Source of the DNA: DATKCJ01 sp035513275
Lineage (GTDB): Bacteria > Verrucomicrobiota > Verrucomicrobiia > Opitutales > Opitutaceae
DNA: 37,413 bases
Reading direction: 5' to 3'
Assembly (NCBI GenBank): GCA_035513275.1
Contig: DATKCJ010000252.1
Coordinates: 1 to 37,413 of the forward strand
A model generated the notes under the pieces. That model was not told the origin of the DNA and did not search any database. It saw nothing but the letters and a program-made list of their open reading frames with translations. The position numbers and the translations under genes are program-made. Of the stretch, positions 6,925 through 17,042 are shown in pieces; the stretch's first letter is position 1; the number at the start of each line of letters is the position of its first letter.

Positions 6925-8295
6925 TCACCCCTTCCCGATTCCGTAGGCCGTGAATCCGATCAGCCGCAGCTTCTGAAGATCAAGAATGTTGCGGCCGTCG
7001 AAGACAAACGCCGGCTTCGGCATCGTCGCGTAGACGCGCTCGAAGTCGATCGCCTTGAATTCGTCCCATTCGGTCAGCACCGCGATCGCGTGCGCGCCTT
7101 CGAGCGCCGCGTAGGGCTCGCTGCAGATCGTCACATTCGCGCGCGTCTTCGCGTCGCCGGCAACGACTCCAAGGTCATGAAGAATTTCCTCGGCCGGCAC
7201 CTTCGGGTCGTAGATGGCGAGATTCGCCTGCTCGGCGAGCAGATCGCGGCACACGCCGATCGCGGGCGACTCGCGCGTGTCGTTGGTGTCCTTCTTGAAC
7301 GCGAAACCAAGGATCGCGATCTTCTTTCCCGAAACGGAATTGAACAACTCGCGAACGATCCGCTTCGAGAAGCGCCCGCGCTGCCAGTCGTTGATCTTCA
7401 CGACCGACTCCCAATACGCCGCCACCTCAGGCAGGCCGAAGTGATCGCACAGGTAGACAAGGTTCAGGATGTCCTTCTGGAAACATGAGCCGCCGAAGCC
7501 GACCGACGAGCGCAGGAACTTCGGCCCGATGCGCGAATCCTTGCCGATCGCGTTGGCGACCTCGTCGACATCCGCGCCTGTGGCTTCGCAAAGTGCGGAG
7601 ATCGAGTTGATCGACGAGATCCGCTGCGCGAGGAATGCGTTGGCCACAAGCTTCGAGAGCTCCGACGACCAAAGGTTCGTGCGGATGATCCTCTCCTGCG
7701 GCACCCAGCGGCCGTAGACCGAAGCGAGTGTCTCGAGCGCGATCTCGCCCTCGGGCGTGCGTTCGCCACCGACGAGCACGCGATCGGGATTCTCCAGGTC
7801 CTTCACCGCCGTGCCCTCGGCGAGGAACTCGGGATTCGAAAGCACCTGAAACGTCACCCCATTCGTGTTGGCCGCGAGGATTGCCTTGATCGACTCGGCC
7901 GTCTTCACGGGGATTGTGGACTTCTCGACGATAATCTTGGGCGAGGTGGCGTGCTCGGCGATCGTGCGCGCGACGGATTCGATGTAGGTGAGATCGGCAG
8001 CACGGCCCGCGCCGTGGCCGTAGGTCTTGGTCGGCGTGTTCACGCAGACGAAAATGATATCGGCCTCACGGATGCCGCCGGCGACATCGGTGGAGAAGAA
8101 GAGATTTCGGCCCAGCGATGAGGCGACGACCTCGTCGAGCCCGGGCTCAAAGATCGGCAGCGTGCCGGAGTTCCACGCAGCGATGCGCTTCTCGTTCATG
8201 TCGACCACGTGGACGCGGATGTCGGGGCATTTCCGCGCGATCATGGCCATTGTGGGTCCGCCGACATAGCCGGCGCCGATGCAACAAATCTTCAT
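6925..8295 (-). CDS. ugd: UDP-glucose 6-dehydrogenase, animal-like type
   Basis: A 456-residue NAD-dependent enzyme oxidising UDP-glucose to UDP-glucuronate, a precursor for uronic-acid polysaccharides and sugar modification. The Rossmann glycine motif is CIGAGYVGGPT (5-15), the catalytic lysine is K215 in SELSKLVANAF, and the catalytic cysteine is C271 in GFGGSCFQKD. The C-terminal UDP-binding domain contains KKIAILGFAFKKDTNDTRES. Long blocks (RISSINSISALCEATGADV, VLSNPEFLAEGTA, GKGRAAD-like GAGRAAD) are strikingly close to vertebrate UGDH as I remember it, and closer to it than to typical bacterial Ugd/RkpK enzymes. It starts at ATG 8295 with a family-perfect N-terminus and stands alone, with no polysaccharide gene beside it. 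The product is cytoplasmic and the family assignment is secure. Confidence 0.96.
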   Translation of the reverse strand: MKICCIGAGYVGGPTMAMIARKCPDIRVHVVDMNEKRIAAWNSGTLPIFEPGLDEVVASSLGRNLFFSTDVAGGIREADIIFVCVNTPTKTYGHGAGRAADLTYIESVARTIAEHATSPKIIVEKSTIPVKTAESIKAILAANTNGVTFQVLSNPEFLAEGTAVKDLENPDRVLVGGERTPEGEIALETLASVYGRWVPQERIIRTNLWSSELSKLVANAFLAQRISSINSISALCEATGADVDEVANAIGKDSRIGPKFLRSSVGFGGSCFQKDILNLVYLCDHFGLPEVAAYWESVVKINDWQRGRFSKRIVRELFNSVSGKKIAILGFAFKKDTNDTRESPAIGVCRDLLAEQANLAIYDPKVPAEEILHDLGVVAGDAKTRANVTICSEPYAALEGAHAIAVLTEWDEFKAIDFERVYATMPKPAFVFDGRNILDLQKLRLIGFTAYGIGKG

Positions 8296-8372
8296 AGGCT
8301 GGTATTGGGAAGCCGAAGGTCTTGGCGGAGTTCCGCAGCCGTGTAAACCGCAGGCTTCTCGCGTGCTGCTGT

Positions 8373-9764
8373 TTACTGAAGCTTCAATGGCAGGCGATTC
8401 ATCCCGTCGCGCACGGCCGTGAGCTTCTCGCGCGTGCCCAAGCCACTGGCGTTCTCACCTGCAGGGATGCGTGTGAGCACCGGCAGCTCGAGCAAAACGG
8501 CGCAGTAAGTCGAGTTAACCATCATGCCCAGCAGCTCGCCTGTCTTGCTGAAGACCAGGTCGCCGGTGGACGGAGAAAACTCGCCGAAAAGCCGGGTGAA
8601 AATCTTCGTCTTCATCCGCACGTAGCGCGGCGTCGAGGCATCGAGCTTGAACTCAACCTCGCCATAATACCGGCCGTTGTTGCTCACGAGCACCGCCTCC
8701 GGAAACTTGAACGGATCGGCCCCAAGGCTGTAGACGCGCGCGCCGAGCCGCGTGGCCGTCGCCGCATCGACCGGCAGGAGCGCCACACGAGGATCGTGCT
8801 GGTAATACGCAACTGCAGTCACCGCGGCCTCGCCGGAAGGCCGGCGCAGTTTTCCGTCGAACCCTTGATACTCGATCGGTGGATTGTAGTTGAGCGGCGC
8901 GTCGGTCGCGTGCAGGAGCGCAAAGATGTTCGTGCCATCGGACACCAGGATCGTCTTCACACTTTTCGTGTTCGTGATCTGCCCGAGCAATCCGCTGCGG
9001 CGCGTCTCGAGGTCGGCGGCGATCTGGTTGTCGAGGAAGTCCGCAAAGAGCGTGTTGGCGTTGATCGGCCGGTTGTCGCGGATCTCGCGCGTGAGTTCCG
9101 TCGAGCTATCGGCAAGTTTCCCGACTCCCTCGGCGAGCACGCCCGCCTGCTCCTGAATCACCTGCTTTTCCTCGCGGATTACCGCGACTTCGGTTCTCGC
9201 GTCCTCGAGGTTTTCGCGGAGCAAGATCTTCTCCTGCTCGGCCACCTTCACGGCCACGTTGAGGCTCTCGATCCGGTCTCGCGCGACCGCTCCTTCGCGC
9301 TCGAGCCGCTCCACCGCCTCTTTCTGGCGGGCGGACTCCTGTTCGCGCTGCTCAAGGTCGCGCTGGAGCTGGGCGATGCGCAGCCTGCGGGCCTCGGCAT
9401 CGCGCGCGGCGGCTTCAGCGCGCTCTTCGATCTGCCGGGCTTCCGCGGTCTTGCGCTCGAGGTCGGCGGCGATCGCGGCCTTCTCCTGCTCTGTTTGTGA
9501 GAGCTGGCCCTCGCGTGATTCGAGTTGCTGCTGCGTGGCCTCGAGCTGGTCGGCGACTTGCTCGCGCTGCTGCCGCTCGTCCTCTAGCGAGACGCGCATG
9601 AGGTCGACGAGATCGTTGGCAGGACCGGGGCTCTCGCCTTCCTCCTGCGACTGCGGCTGCGCATAGGCCCGTGTGCGCTCCGGCTCCACCTGCTCCCACC
9701 GCGTCAACGCGAGCAGCGTGAGCAGGAGAAAGTCGCAGAGGATGAGTAGAAGCGTCCGGTTCAT
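8373..9764 (-). CDS. Membrane-anchored coiled-coil protein with a trypsin-like-fold C-terminal domain, function unknown
   Basis: A 463-residue protein I do not recognise as a named family. It begins with an uncleaved-looking anchor (MNRTLLLILCDFLLLTLLAL, residues 1-20). Then comes a long Glu/Gln/Arg-rich coiled coil from about residue 55 to 225, and a globular domain from about 260 to the end. The globular part contains DPRVALLPVD and a late segment SPSTGDLVFSKTGELLGMMV, spaced and patterned like the AxLkvd and GDSGGPvfn.G.vvGi blocks of S1/HtrA proteases. However, the GDSGG serine motif is replaced by STGDL, so it should be catalytically dead if homologous. ATG 9764 overlaps the stop of the upstream membrane-protein gene by 4 nt (ATGA), implying coupled translation and a joint function. 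An extended start at 9842 would lie inside the neighbour and lacks the membrane anchor at its N-terminus. Confidence 0.8.
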   Translation of the reverse strand: MNRTLLLILCDFLLLTLLALTRWEQVEPERTRAYAQPQSQEEGESPGPANDLVDLMRVSLEDERQQREQVADQLEATQQQLESREGQLSQTEQEKAAIAADLERKTAEARQIEERAEAAARDAEARRLRIAQLQRDLEQREQESARQKEAVERLEREGAVARDRIESLNVAVKVAEQEKILLRENLEDARTEVAVIREEKQVIQEQAGVLAEGVGKLADSSTELTREIRDNRPINANTLFADFLDNQIAADLETRRSGLLGQITNTKSVKTILVSDGTNIFALLHATDAPLNYNPPIEYQGFDGKLRRPSGEAAVTAVAYYQHDPRVALLPVDAATATRLGARVYSLGADPFKFPEAVLVSNNGRYYGEVEFKLDASTPRYVRMKTKIFTRLFGEFSPSTGDLVFSKTGELLGMMVNSTYCAVLLELPVLTRIPAGENASGLGTREKLTAVRDGMNRLPLKLQ

Positions 9765-11437
9765 CCGACACTTTGCTCCACGCGCAGGATAAGGACTTTC
9801 TTGTAGGGCCGCACGTGGAGGATCTTGACGAGCGCCACGCAAGTGATGCCGAAGAGGTTCGAAGAATATGCGGCGAGAAGGTTCGGCTCAATAATACCGA
9901 GCACCTGCAGCACCAGCGCGCTGGCGGTGCCGCCGATGCCGACATAGAGGCCTGAGTCGAAAAGGTTCTCCTCGTTTTCCATGAGGCGGAGTTTGAGCAG
10001 GACCGGGGCGTCGCGCCGCTCGATCTCGCGGATCTTCATCAGGCAGATCAGGTAGATCAGCACCTGGAGCGCCGCGAAGAACACGACTGTCACGATGGTG
10101 GATGAATCGATCGAGGCTGCCGCTGAGGGCGAAGCCTGCAACTGGCCGAGTGTGTTGAGTGCGGGTAGGCTCACGATGATCTGGTAGTCCGGTGGCGGAT
10201 TGCCACGCAGGAGGAAGGGTTCGCTTAGGATGAAGAGTATGCCGGAGAAAACGAGCGCGATGACGCTGCTGCGCGCGTGCATCAGCATCTTTCCGGCGCC
10301 GCGTCCCACTGGACCCATCAACGCGCGATCGAGTCCGCGAAACGCGAGCCACACGCCGGCCGCGAAGCCGAGGTATTTCGCAATCGTGAGGATCAGCGAA
10401 TAGCGCAGGCTCAGCCCGGCGAGAAACTCGAGCGCCATCGGGACGTCGGGATTCACCGGCACCTGGCGCAACAACACCTGCCTCACCGCTCCCTCGCCAT
10501 GGCGTAGCGACTCGGCGATGCCGTCTACTCCAACCGATCCATACGACATCGCGTAGCGCATGACTTCGCGCGGCATGCCAGAGACGACGGACGCGGAGAA
10601 CAGCACAGCGGTCCGGTCGGGTGCGACCTTGAGGAGATGCGCGAATTCCCCGAGCGTCGCGGTGCTGGGGCAGTCGCGGATCCACTCCGTGAGCTGACCC
10701 CAGTCGAGCCGGCGGCCAACCGAGAGCAGGTCAAAGTAAAACTCGTCAACCGGCGCGAGATCGCTGTCGCGATTCGCGGTCTCCGCCATCGCGCGAAGTT
10801 CGCGCGCAAGGTCGGGCGAAAGGTGGTTGCCCTGCATGAGCATCGCGGCGAGCAGGATGGTGGCTTCGAGCGGCTGACCACCCGCGCGCCCTGCGGGAAT
10901 GAAGCGGGCGGATCTGTCGATCGACGCGTTGGCGACGATCGCCTTCACCGCAGCCGAGCGCGAATTCGCGAGGTAACTCTTGAGCGCACTCCTCGCGCTT
11001 CCGGGGAGGAATCGAACGAGCGCGCCCCGTTCGCCGCCAGCCGGTGCCGCGGACGATCCGAACACAGGTTCAAGAAAAGGATCCCACGCGCCCCAGGCCA
11101 TGAGTTCCGGGCGTTCTTCAGCGAAGGCCCGCAATTTCACATCGAGGTCGTTCGCGGCCGGCAGCTCCAACGTCACAGCCGCATCGCGGATCAGCGCCGC
11201 GGGCCCGGGCCGCTCGGATTCGAGCAGGCGCTCGCCGGATTCGACAAGCGAGATGCTCCCCTCGCCCGCCTCGCGCAGGAGAAGCGGACTGAGTGAGCGA
11301 ATCTGCACGGGCAGCAGCCACGCGCCTGCGACAACAGCCGCACCTAGCAGGAGCAGCGCAAGCGAACCCGCAGTCCGGGGCGCTGGCGACATTCCGGCTT
11401 CGGGGGTCATCGGCTCGAGGTTGTCAGTGTTGCGCAT
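9761..11437 (-). CDS. Polytopic membrane protein of unknown function
   Basis: A 558-residue protein with no family I can name. One hydrophobic segment lies near the N-terminus (about 24-45), followed by a large Ala/Leu-rich, probably periplasmic region of about 290 residues. This reads like helical repeats and includes LEATILLAAMLMQGNHLSPD and DEFYFDLLSVGRRLDWGQL. About five more membrane segments occupy the C-terminal 220 residues, including YSLILTIAKYLGFAAGVWLA, IALVFSGILFILSEPFLL and VTVVFFAALQVLIYLICLM. It starts at ATG 11437; in-frame ATGs 9 and 15 codons later are possible. It is first in a two-gene unit with the coiled-coil protein (4-nt overlap), and diverges from def across an 80-bp AT-rich gap. 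A role in envelope organisation or transport is only a guess. Confidence 0.85.
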   Translation of the reverse strand: MRNTDNLEPMTPEAGMSPAPRTAGSLALLLLGAAVVAGAWLLPVQIRSLSPLLLREAGEGSISLVESGERLLESERPGPAALIRDAAVTLELPAANDLDVKLRAFAEERPELMAWGAWDPFLEPVFGSSAAPAGGERGALVRFLPGSARSALKSYLANSRSAAVKAIVANASIDRSARFIPAGRAGGQPLEATILLAAMLMQGNHLSPDLARELRAMAETANRDSDLAPVDEFYFDLLSVGRRLDWGQLTEWIRDCPSTATLGEFAHLLKVAPDRTAVLFSASVVSGMPREVMRYAMSYGSVGVDGIAESLRHGEGAVRQVLLRQVPVNPDVPMALEFLAGLSLRYSLILTIAKYLGFAAGVWLAFRGLDRALMGPVGRGAGKMLMHARSSVIALVFSGILFILSEPFLLRGNPPPDYQIIVSLPALNTLGQLQASPSAAASIDSSTIVTVVFFAALQVLIYLICLMKIREIERRDAPVLLKLRLMENEENLFDSGLYVGIGGTASALVLQVLGIIEPNLLAAYSSNLFGITCVALVKILHVRPYKKVLILRVEQSVG

Positions 11438-11517
11438 TCAGAACAAAATTAATTTGCGCGTAATTTCAGGCGGAGGCTACCGTGCGGCTCCCGGCGGTCC
11501 CGGGCAAATTTAGACAC

Positions 11518-12108
11518 ATGGTTCTCCCAATAGTTCGCTACGATAACGAGGTGCTGCACAAGAAAGGTGCGCCGGTGGTCGCTTTCGACACCGCGCTCGC
11601 CGAGCTTGCGCGCGACATGGTGGAAACGATGCACGAGGCCGCCGGCAGCGGGCTCGCGGCGCCGCAGATCGGGCGTGCGATGCAATTCTTCGTGATGGAC
11701 CTCCATGGCACCCAGTCCGATTTCTCGTGGGAACTCGACGGCCGGCACCAGCCGCTTGACCTGATCATGCCGATGTCGATCGCCAACCCGAAGCTCACGG
11801 CCGTGCCCGCGGGCAAGAGGATATCCGAGGAAGGTTGCCTGTCGTTTCCCGGGATCCATGGCGACGTAGAGCGGGCCTTCGCGGTCCGCATGGAGTTTGA
11901 CGACGTGCACGGCCAGCGGCACAGCCTTCTGTGCGACGGGCTGCTCGCGCGCTGCGTCCAGCACGAGACCGACCACGTGAACGGCATCCTGTTCACAGAA
12001 CGGATGTCGAAAGAGGTGCTTGGCACGATCGACGCGGAGTTGAAGGCAATGAGACGCGAGACCCGCAACGCCCGGAAGCGGCTCGCCGACGAGCCCGGTC
12101 TACTTTGA
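11518..12108 (+). CDS. def: Peptide deformylase
   Basis: A 196-residue metalloenzyme that removes the formyl group from the N-terminal methionine of new proteins. All three family motifs are present: GSGLAAPQIG (43-52; motif I), EGCLSFP (105-111) with metal ligand C107, and QHETDH (148-153) with ligands H149 and H153 and catalytic E150. The insert between motifs I and II is moderately long. The C-terminal tail is rich in Arg and Lys (MRRETRNARKRLADEPGLL). ATG 11518 gives MVLPIVRYDNEVLHKK, the expected start; an upstream in-frame start at 11482 adds 12 unconserved residues. The next gene begins 5 bp after the stop, so the two are probably co-transcribed. Confidence 0.96.
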   Translation: MVLPIVRYDNEVLHKKGAPVVAFDTALAELARDMVETMHEAAGSGLAAPQIGRAMQFFVMDLHGTQSDFSWELDGRHQPLDLIMPMSIANPKLTAVPAGKRISEEGCLSFPGIHGDVERAFAVRMEFDDVHGQRHSLLCDGLLARCVQHETDHVNGILFTERMSKEVLGTIDAELKAMRRETRNARKRLADEPGLL

Positions 12109-12113
12109 CGCTC

Positions 12114-12653
12114 ATGCGCTCGATCGCCACACGCACCGGAGACGACGGCACGACCGGCTTTATCTACGGCCAGCGCGTCCCGAAGGACCATCCGCAGATC
12201 GAGGCACTCGGTGCGTATGACGAACTCAACGCCGCGATCGGCGTGGCGAAGTCGGTCGCGCCGCATGATCCCGCGCGCGCGTCGCTCGAGCTCATCCAAC
12301 ACGAGTTGATCGCACTGATGGGCGAACTTGCGTGTGCGGAAACCGACGCCGAGCGCTACGCGAAATCGAAGTTTGCGAAGATCACTGACGAGTCGCTCGC
12401 GCGGCTCGACAGCCTGATTGTAGAGCTCGAGTCGCGCGGCCTGAAGTTCGACGGCTGGGCGACGCCCGGCGCGAATCCTTTTGCCGCGGCGTTGGACCAT
12501 GCGCGCACGATCGCACGCCGGGCCGAGCGACGACTCGTAGCGCTTCCTGCAAAAGGCCGCTCGGTGCGCAGCGTCGTGCGTCACTACGCGAACCGCATCG
12601 CGGATCTTTTGTGGCTCCTCGCCCGCCAGGCGGAGAATGACCCGAAAGTGTGA
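12114..12653 (+). CDS. ATP:cob(I)alamin adenosyltransferase, PduO type
   Basis: A 179-residue protein of the PduO/MMAB (Cob_adeno_trans) family, which transfers the 5'-deoxyadenosyl group of ATP to cob(I)alamin to make adenosylcobalamin. The N-terminal ATP loop is ATRTGDDGTTGFIYGQRVPK (5-24), matching TRxGDxGxT. The following segment is IEALGAYDELNAAIGVAKS, and the C-terminal helices carry the active-site arginines in ARRAERRLVAL and RHYANRIADLLWLLAR. ATG 12114 follows the def stop by 5 bp. A longer in-frame reading begins inside def and lacks family resemblance before this ATG. No B12-dependent enzyme or B12 transport gene is in the window. A REP block begins right after the stop. Confidence 0.94.
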   Translation: MRSIATRTGDDGTTGFIYGQRVPKDHPQIEALGAYDELNAAIGVAKSVAPHDPARASLELIQHELIALMGELACAETDAERYAKSKFAKITDESLARLDSLIVELESRGLKFDGWATPGANPFAAALDHARTIARRAERRLVALPAKGRSVRSVVRHYANRIADLLWLLARQAENDPKV

Positions 12654-12662
12654 GGAAGAAAA

Positions 12663-12713
12663 GTAGCGCGGGTCTCTGACCCGCGGATCTGGCAGGTCAG
12701 AGACCTGCCCTAC
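12663..12713. repeat. GTAG-headed REP inverted pair
   Basis: GTAGCGCGGGTCTCTGACCC faces the reverse complement of GTAGGGCAGGTCTCTGACCT, ending in CTAC at 12713. It belongs to the same family as the copies at 4165, 23440, 25103 and 34488 and lies just after the adenosyltransferase gene. Confidence 0.85.
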
Positions 12714-12776
12714 GGGTGGACGTGGCCGTTTCACGCATCTCGGCCAAGGATCACCCACTGTGCGACATCCGAAACT

Positions 12777-12847
12777 GTAGGAGCGGATTTATGCCGCGAC
12801 CATTATGCGAACAGTGCGTTGCGGTCGCGGCATAAAGCCGCTCCTAC
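12777..12847. repeat. GTAGGAGCGG-family REP inverted pair
   Basis: GTAGGAGCGGATTTATGCCG at 12777 is matched by CGGCATAAAGCCGCTCCTAC ending at 12847, forming a near-perfect 71-bp inverted repeat. It ends 21 bp before the phoH2 stop and could act as a terminator for both convergent genes. A single related copy occurs at 29982. Confidence 0.85.
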
Positions 12848-12867
12848 AATCAGAGATCGTTGCGATC

Positions 12868-14382
12868 CTACAGCAAGTCCGCCGCGAGTTCCGCGAGTCT
12901 CGAGCGCTCGCCTTTGCTGAGCTGCACGTGTGCGGCGAGGCTAAGGCCGCGCATCTTGTTCCGGCAAAACACGAGACCGTTGCTGCGAGAGTCGACGTAG
13001 GGATTGTCGATCTGCGCCGGGTCGCCGATCAGAACAATCTTCGAGCCCTCGGAGATTCGTGTGATGACGGTCTTCACTTCGTGCGGCGTGAGCTGCTGTG
13101 CCTCGTCCAGGATGAAAAAGCGCCGCGCGATGGAGCGTCCGCGAATGAAGCAGAGCGCCTCGATTTCTACCATGCCGCTGCGGATGAGCCGCTCGTAGGG
13201 CTTCATCGGTCCGGTCACACCGTTGCCGTTGAGCTGCGGCGCTGGCACCGCGTGGAGCGCATCATCCTTCTTCTTCTTTTTCGAAGTCTTGCGGCTCGCG
13301 AACTGCGGCTCTTTCTGCGGCTTCGACGGGATGAGCACCTCAAGCGCATCGTAATAGGGCTGCAGCCACGGGCGCATCTTTTCCTCGAGCGAGCCGGGGA
13401 GGAACCCGATGTCCTTGCCGAGTGAAATCACCGGGCGGGAGATCGAGACGCCGTCGTAACGGTTGAGCTCGTCGCGCATCTGGTGGAGCGCGCACGCGGT
13501 CGAGAGGAGCGTCTTGCCCGTGCCTGCCTTGCCCGAGCACGTGACGAGCGAGATGGAGTCGTCGAGGAGCGCATCCATGAGGAACTGCTGCTCGAGGTTG
13601 CGCGGACGAATCGCGATGCCGCCGGGAGCGTGCACCGAGTCTGGGATCCGCAGGCGGCGCAGGATTCCGTTTCCAAAATAGCGCGCGGGCATCGTCTTGC
13701 CCTCAGGCGTCTGGAGAAGGACGTAGTCGTTTAGCGCGAGATTCTTCGACTGCTCTTCCGTCGCCTCGAAATGACCCTCGGAGGCGAAGCGCTGCAGCTC
13801 GTAGACTGAAATCTGCAACGTGGCGTAGCCGTCGTCGTAGTCGGACGACGGCACCTTGTCGTAGAGATAGTCCTGCGCCTCGAGACCGACCGCGCGCGCC
13901 TTGAGCGCGACGTTGACGTCATTCGTGACGAGGATCGTCGGCGGCGGGAAGGTGTCCTGCACGAATAGCGCGCATGCGATGATGCGGTTGTCCTTCTTCG
14001 TCATGTCCGGCAGGATCGCGCGGAGTCGCTGCATCGCGGGTGACGACCAGTCGCTCTCGACGAGCCAGCGGTTGATGATGACGGAGAGCGTGCCGCCCGA
14101 GGGCAGGTCCACGCCTTCCATCATCGCCCGCGTGTCGGGCAGGAGTTCCTGGAGAATCCTGTGCACGTGGCGGGCATTGCGCCCACGTTCGGTCGACTGC
14201 TCTGTCTTGATGCCGTCGAGCTCTTCGAGGACCTCGACGGGAATCGCGAGGTTGTTGTCCTCAAACTTGAAGATCGACTGCGGATCGTGCAGCAGGACGT
14301 TTGTGTCGAGGATGAAGGTCTTGGTCTGGACTGAGACCTTCAGCCGAGGGCTTGGGTGCGGGGACCCGATTGGTTGAATCAT
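12868..14382 (-). CDS. PhoH2-type PIN-domain plus PhoH ATPase protein
   Basis: A 504-residue protein of the PhoH2 type, combining an N-terminal PIN (VapC-like) ribonuclease domain with a C-terminal PhoH ATPase of the SF1-like helicase group. Studied homologues are RNA helicase-RNases, but targets are mostly unknown. The PIN domain (about 20-165) has FILDTNVLLHDP with acidic D26, VEVLEELDGIK, and TKKDNRIIACALF. The ATPase has Walker A GKAGTGKT (284-291) and Walker B FFILDEAQQLTPHE. It also has a late QIDNPYVDSRSNGL segment. A Lys-rich insert (SRKTSKKKKKDD) interrupts the ATPase domain. ATG 14382 is chosen; an in-frame ATG at 14439 would add 19 residues. It diverges from the cyclophilin gene. 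Confidence 0.93.
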   Translation of the reverse strand: MIQPIGSPHPSPRLKVSVQTKTFILDTNVLLHDPQSIFKFEDNNLAIPVEVLEELDGIKTEQSTERGRNARHVHRILQELLPDTRAMMEGVDLPSGGTLSVIINRWLVESDWSSPAMQRLRAILPDMTKKDNRIIACALFVQDTFPPPTILVTNDVNVALKARAVGLEAQDYLYDKVPSSDYDDGYATLQISVYELQRFASEGHFEATEEQSKNLALNDYVLLQTPEGKTMPARYFGNGILRRLRIPDSVHAPGGIAIRPRNLEQQFLMDALLDDSISLVTCSGKAGTGKTLLSTACALHQMRDELNRYDGVSISRPVISLGKDIGFLPGSLEEKMRPWLQPYYDALEVLIPSKPQKEPQFASRKTSKKKKKDDALHAVPAPQLNGNGVTGPMKPYERLIRSGMVEIEALCFIRGRSIARRFFILDEAQQLTPHEVKTVITRISEGSKIVLIGDPAQIDNPYVDSRSNGLVFCRNKMRGLSLAAHVQLSKGERSRLAELAADLL

Positions 14383-14453
14383 CGGCAGGTGAATAACCTG
14401 GAAGTAACTGTGCAAGAAATGCGGAGGTTGTCGAATCAATAGTCCCGAAGCTG

Positions 14454-14462
14454 TGTTAAAAT
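14454..14462 (+). promoter_or_regulatory. Probable extended -10 promoter of the cyclophilin gene
   Basis: TGTTAAAAT combines a TG dinucleotide one base before TAAAAT (5 of 6 to TATAAT). There is no convincing -35 at normal spacing, as expected for extended -10 promoters. The start of transcription would fall near 14469. Confidence 0.35.
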
Positions 14463-14475
14463 CCCGCGCAATTCT

Positions 14476-14501
14476 TTCGATTTCGCGTTCGCGAAATCGA
14501 A
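14476..14501 (+). promoter_or_regulatory. Perfect 12-bp inverted repeat in the cyclophilin leader
   Basis: Arms TTCGATTTCGCG (14476-14487) and CGCGAAATCGAA (14490-14501) are exactly complementary around a TT centre. It lies about 40 bp before the ATG and just after the putative -10. It could be a protein-binding operator or a 5' hairpin in the mRNA; there is no T-tract. Confidence 0.6.
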
Positions 14502-14539
14502 CCTTGTGCCGCGCCGCGCTCCCGTGCTTCGCTCACCCG

Positions 14540-15052
14540 ATGGACACAACGAAGGAAGAGTTCGCCGTCATCAAAACCGACCGGGGCGAGATGAAGATCA
14601 AGTTCTGGCCCGAGGTTGCGCCGAAGACGGTCGCCAATTTCAAGAAGCTCGCGTCGTCAGGTTTCTATGACGGCACGGCATTCCACCGGATCATCAAGGG
14701 ATTCATGATCCAGGGCGGCTGTCCGAACACCAAGCCCGGTGAAACTGGCATGCCCGGCACCGGCAGCCCCGGTCACACTGTGAAGGCCGAGTTCAGCGAC
14801 AAGCCGCATGTGCACGGCGTCATCTCGATGGCACGCTCGTCGCATCCCGACTCCGCAGGCAGCCAGTTTTTCATCTGCCTCGGCGAGGCTTCGTTCCTAG
14901 ACGGCAAATACACCGCCTTCGGCGAACTCGTCGCGGGCAAGGAGGTGCTCGACGGAATCGGCAGCACACCCGTGGCCTTCGGCTCCGGCGGCGAAAAGAG
15001 CAAGCCCGTGGAGCGAGTCGAAGTGAAGTCAGTCGCGATCGTCGCGGCGTGA
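14540..15052 (+). CDS. Cyclophilin-type peptidyl-prolyl cis-trans isomerase
   Basis: A 170-residue single-domain cyclophilin that isomerises X-Pro peptide bonds. Active-site blocks are FHRIIKGFMIQGG (catalytic Arg in FHR), SAGSQFFICLG and FLDGKYTAFGELVAG. The usual Trp of the cyclosporin pocket is absent here, as in many small bacterial forms. ATG 14540 gives MDTTKEEFAVIKTDRGEMK. The longer in-frame reading from 14453 would pass through the 14476-14501 hairpin and is Arg-rich and signal-free, so it is unlikely. With no signal peptide, the protein should be cytoplasmic. It is transcribed alone, divergently from phoH2, and is followed by a REP pair. Confidence 0.95.
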   Translation: MDTTKEEFAVIKTDRGEMKIKFWPEVAPKTVANFKKLASSGFYDGTAFHRIIKGFMIQGGCPNTKPGETGMPGTGSPGHTVKAEFSDKPHVHGVISMARSSHPDSAGSQFFICLGEASFLDGKYTAFGELVAGKEVLDGIGSTPVAFGSGGEKSKPVERVEVKSVAIVAA

Positions 15053-15077
15053 CACGCAAGAAGACGGCACAGACTAG

Positions 15078-15161
15078 GTAGCGCGCCCATCACCGAGGAG
15101 CGCGTTTCAGGCCAAATCCACGAGGCTCACGCTACGCGCCTCTCGAAGAGAGGCGCGCTAC
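15078..15161. repeat. GTAGCGCGCC-family REP inverted pair
   Basis: GTAGCGCGCCCATCACCGAG opens at 15078. The opposite end carries CGCCTCTCGAAGAGAGGCG followed by CGCTAC, itself a strong hairpin. It fills the gap between the convergent cyclophilin and ptsI genes. Confidence 0.75.
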
Positions 15162-15191
15162 CTTTCCGGTCTCGCAGACGCTACGTTTTGC

Positions 15192-16982
<1,791 letters not shown>

Positions 16983-17042
16983 GCGGCGCGAACCGGGCTG
17001 GGTCCCTGATCCGATAAATGAGACGGTCGGCAAGCATCCAAG

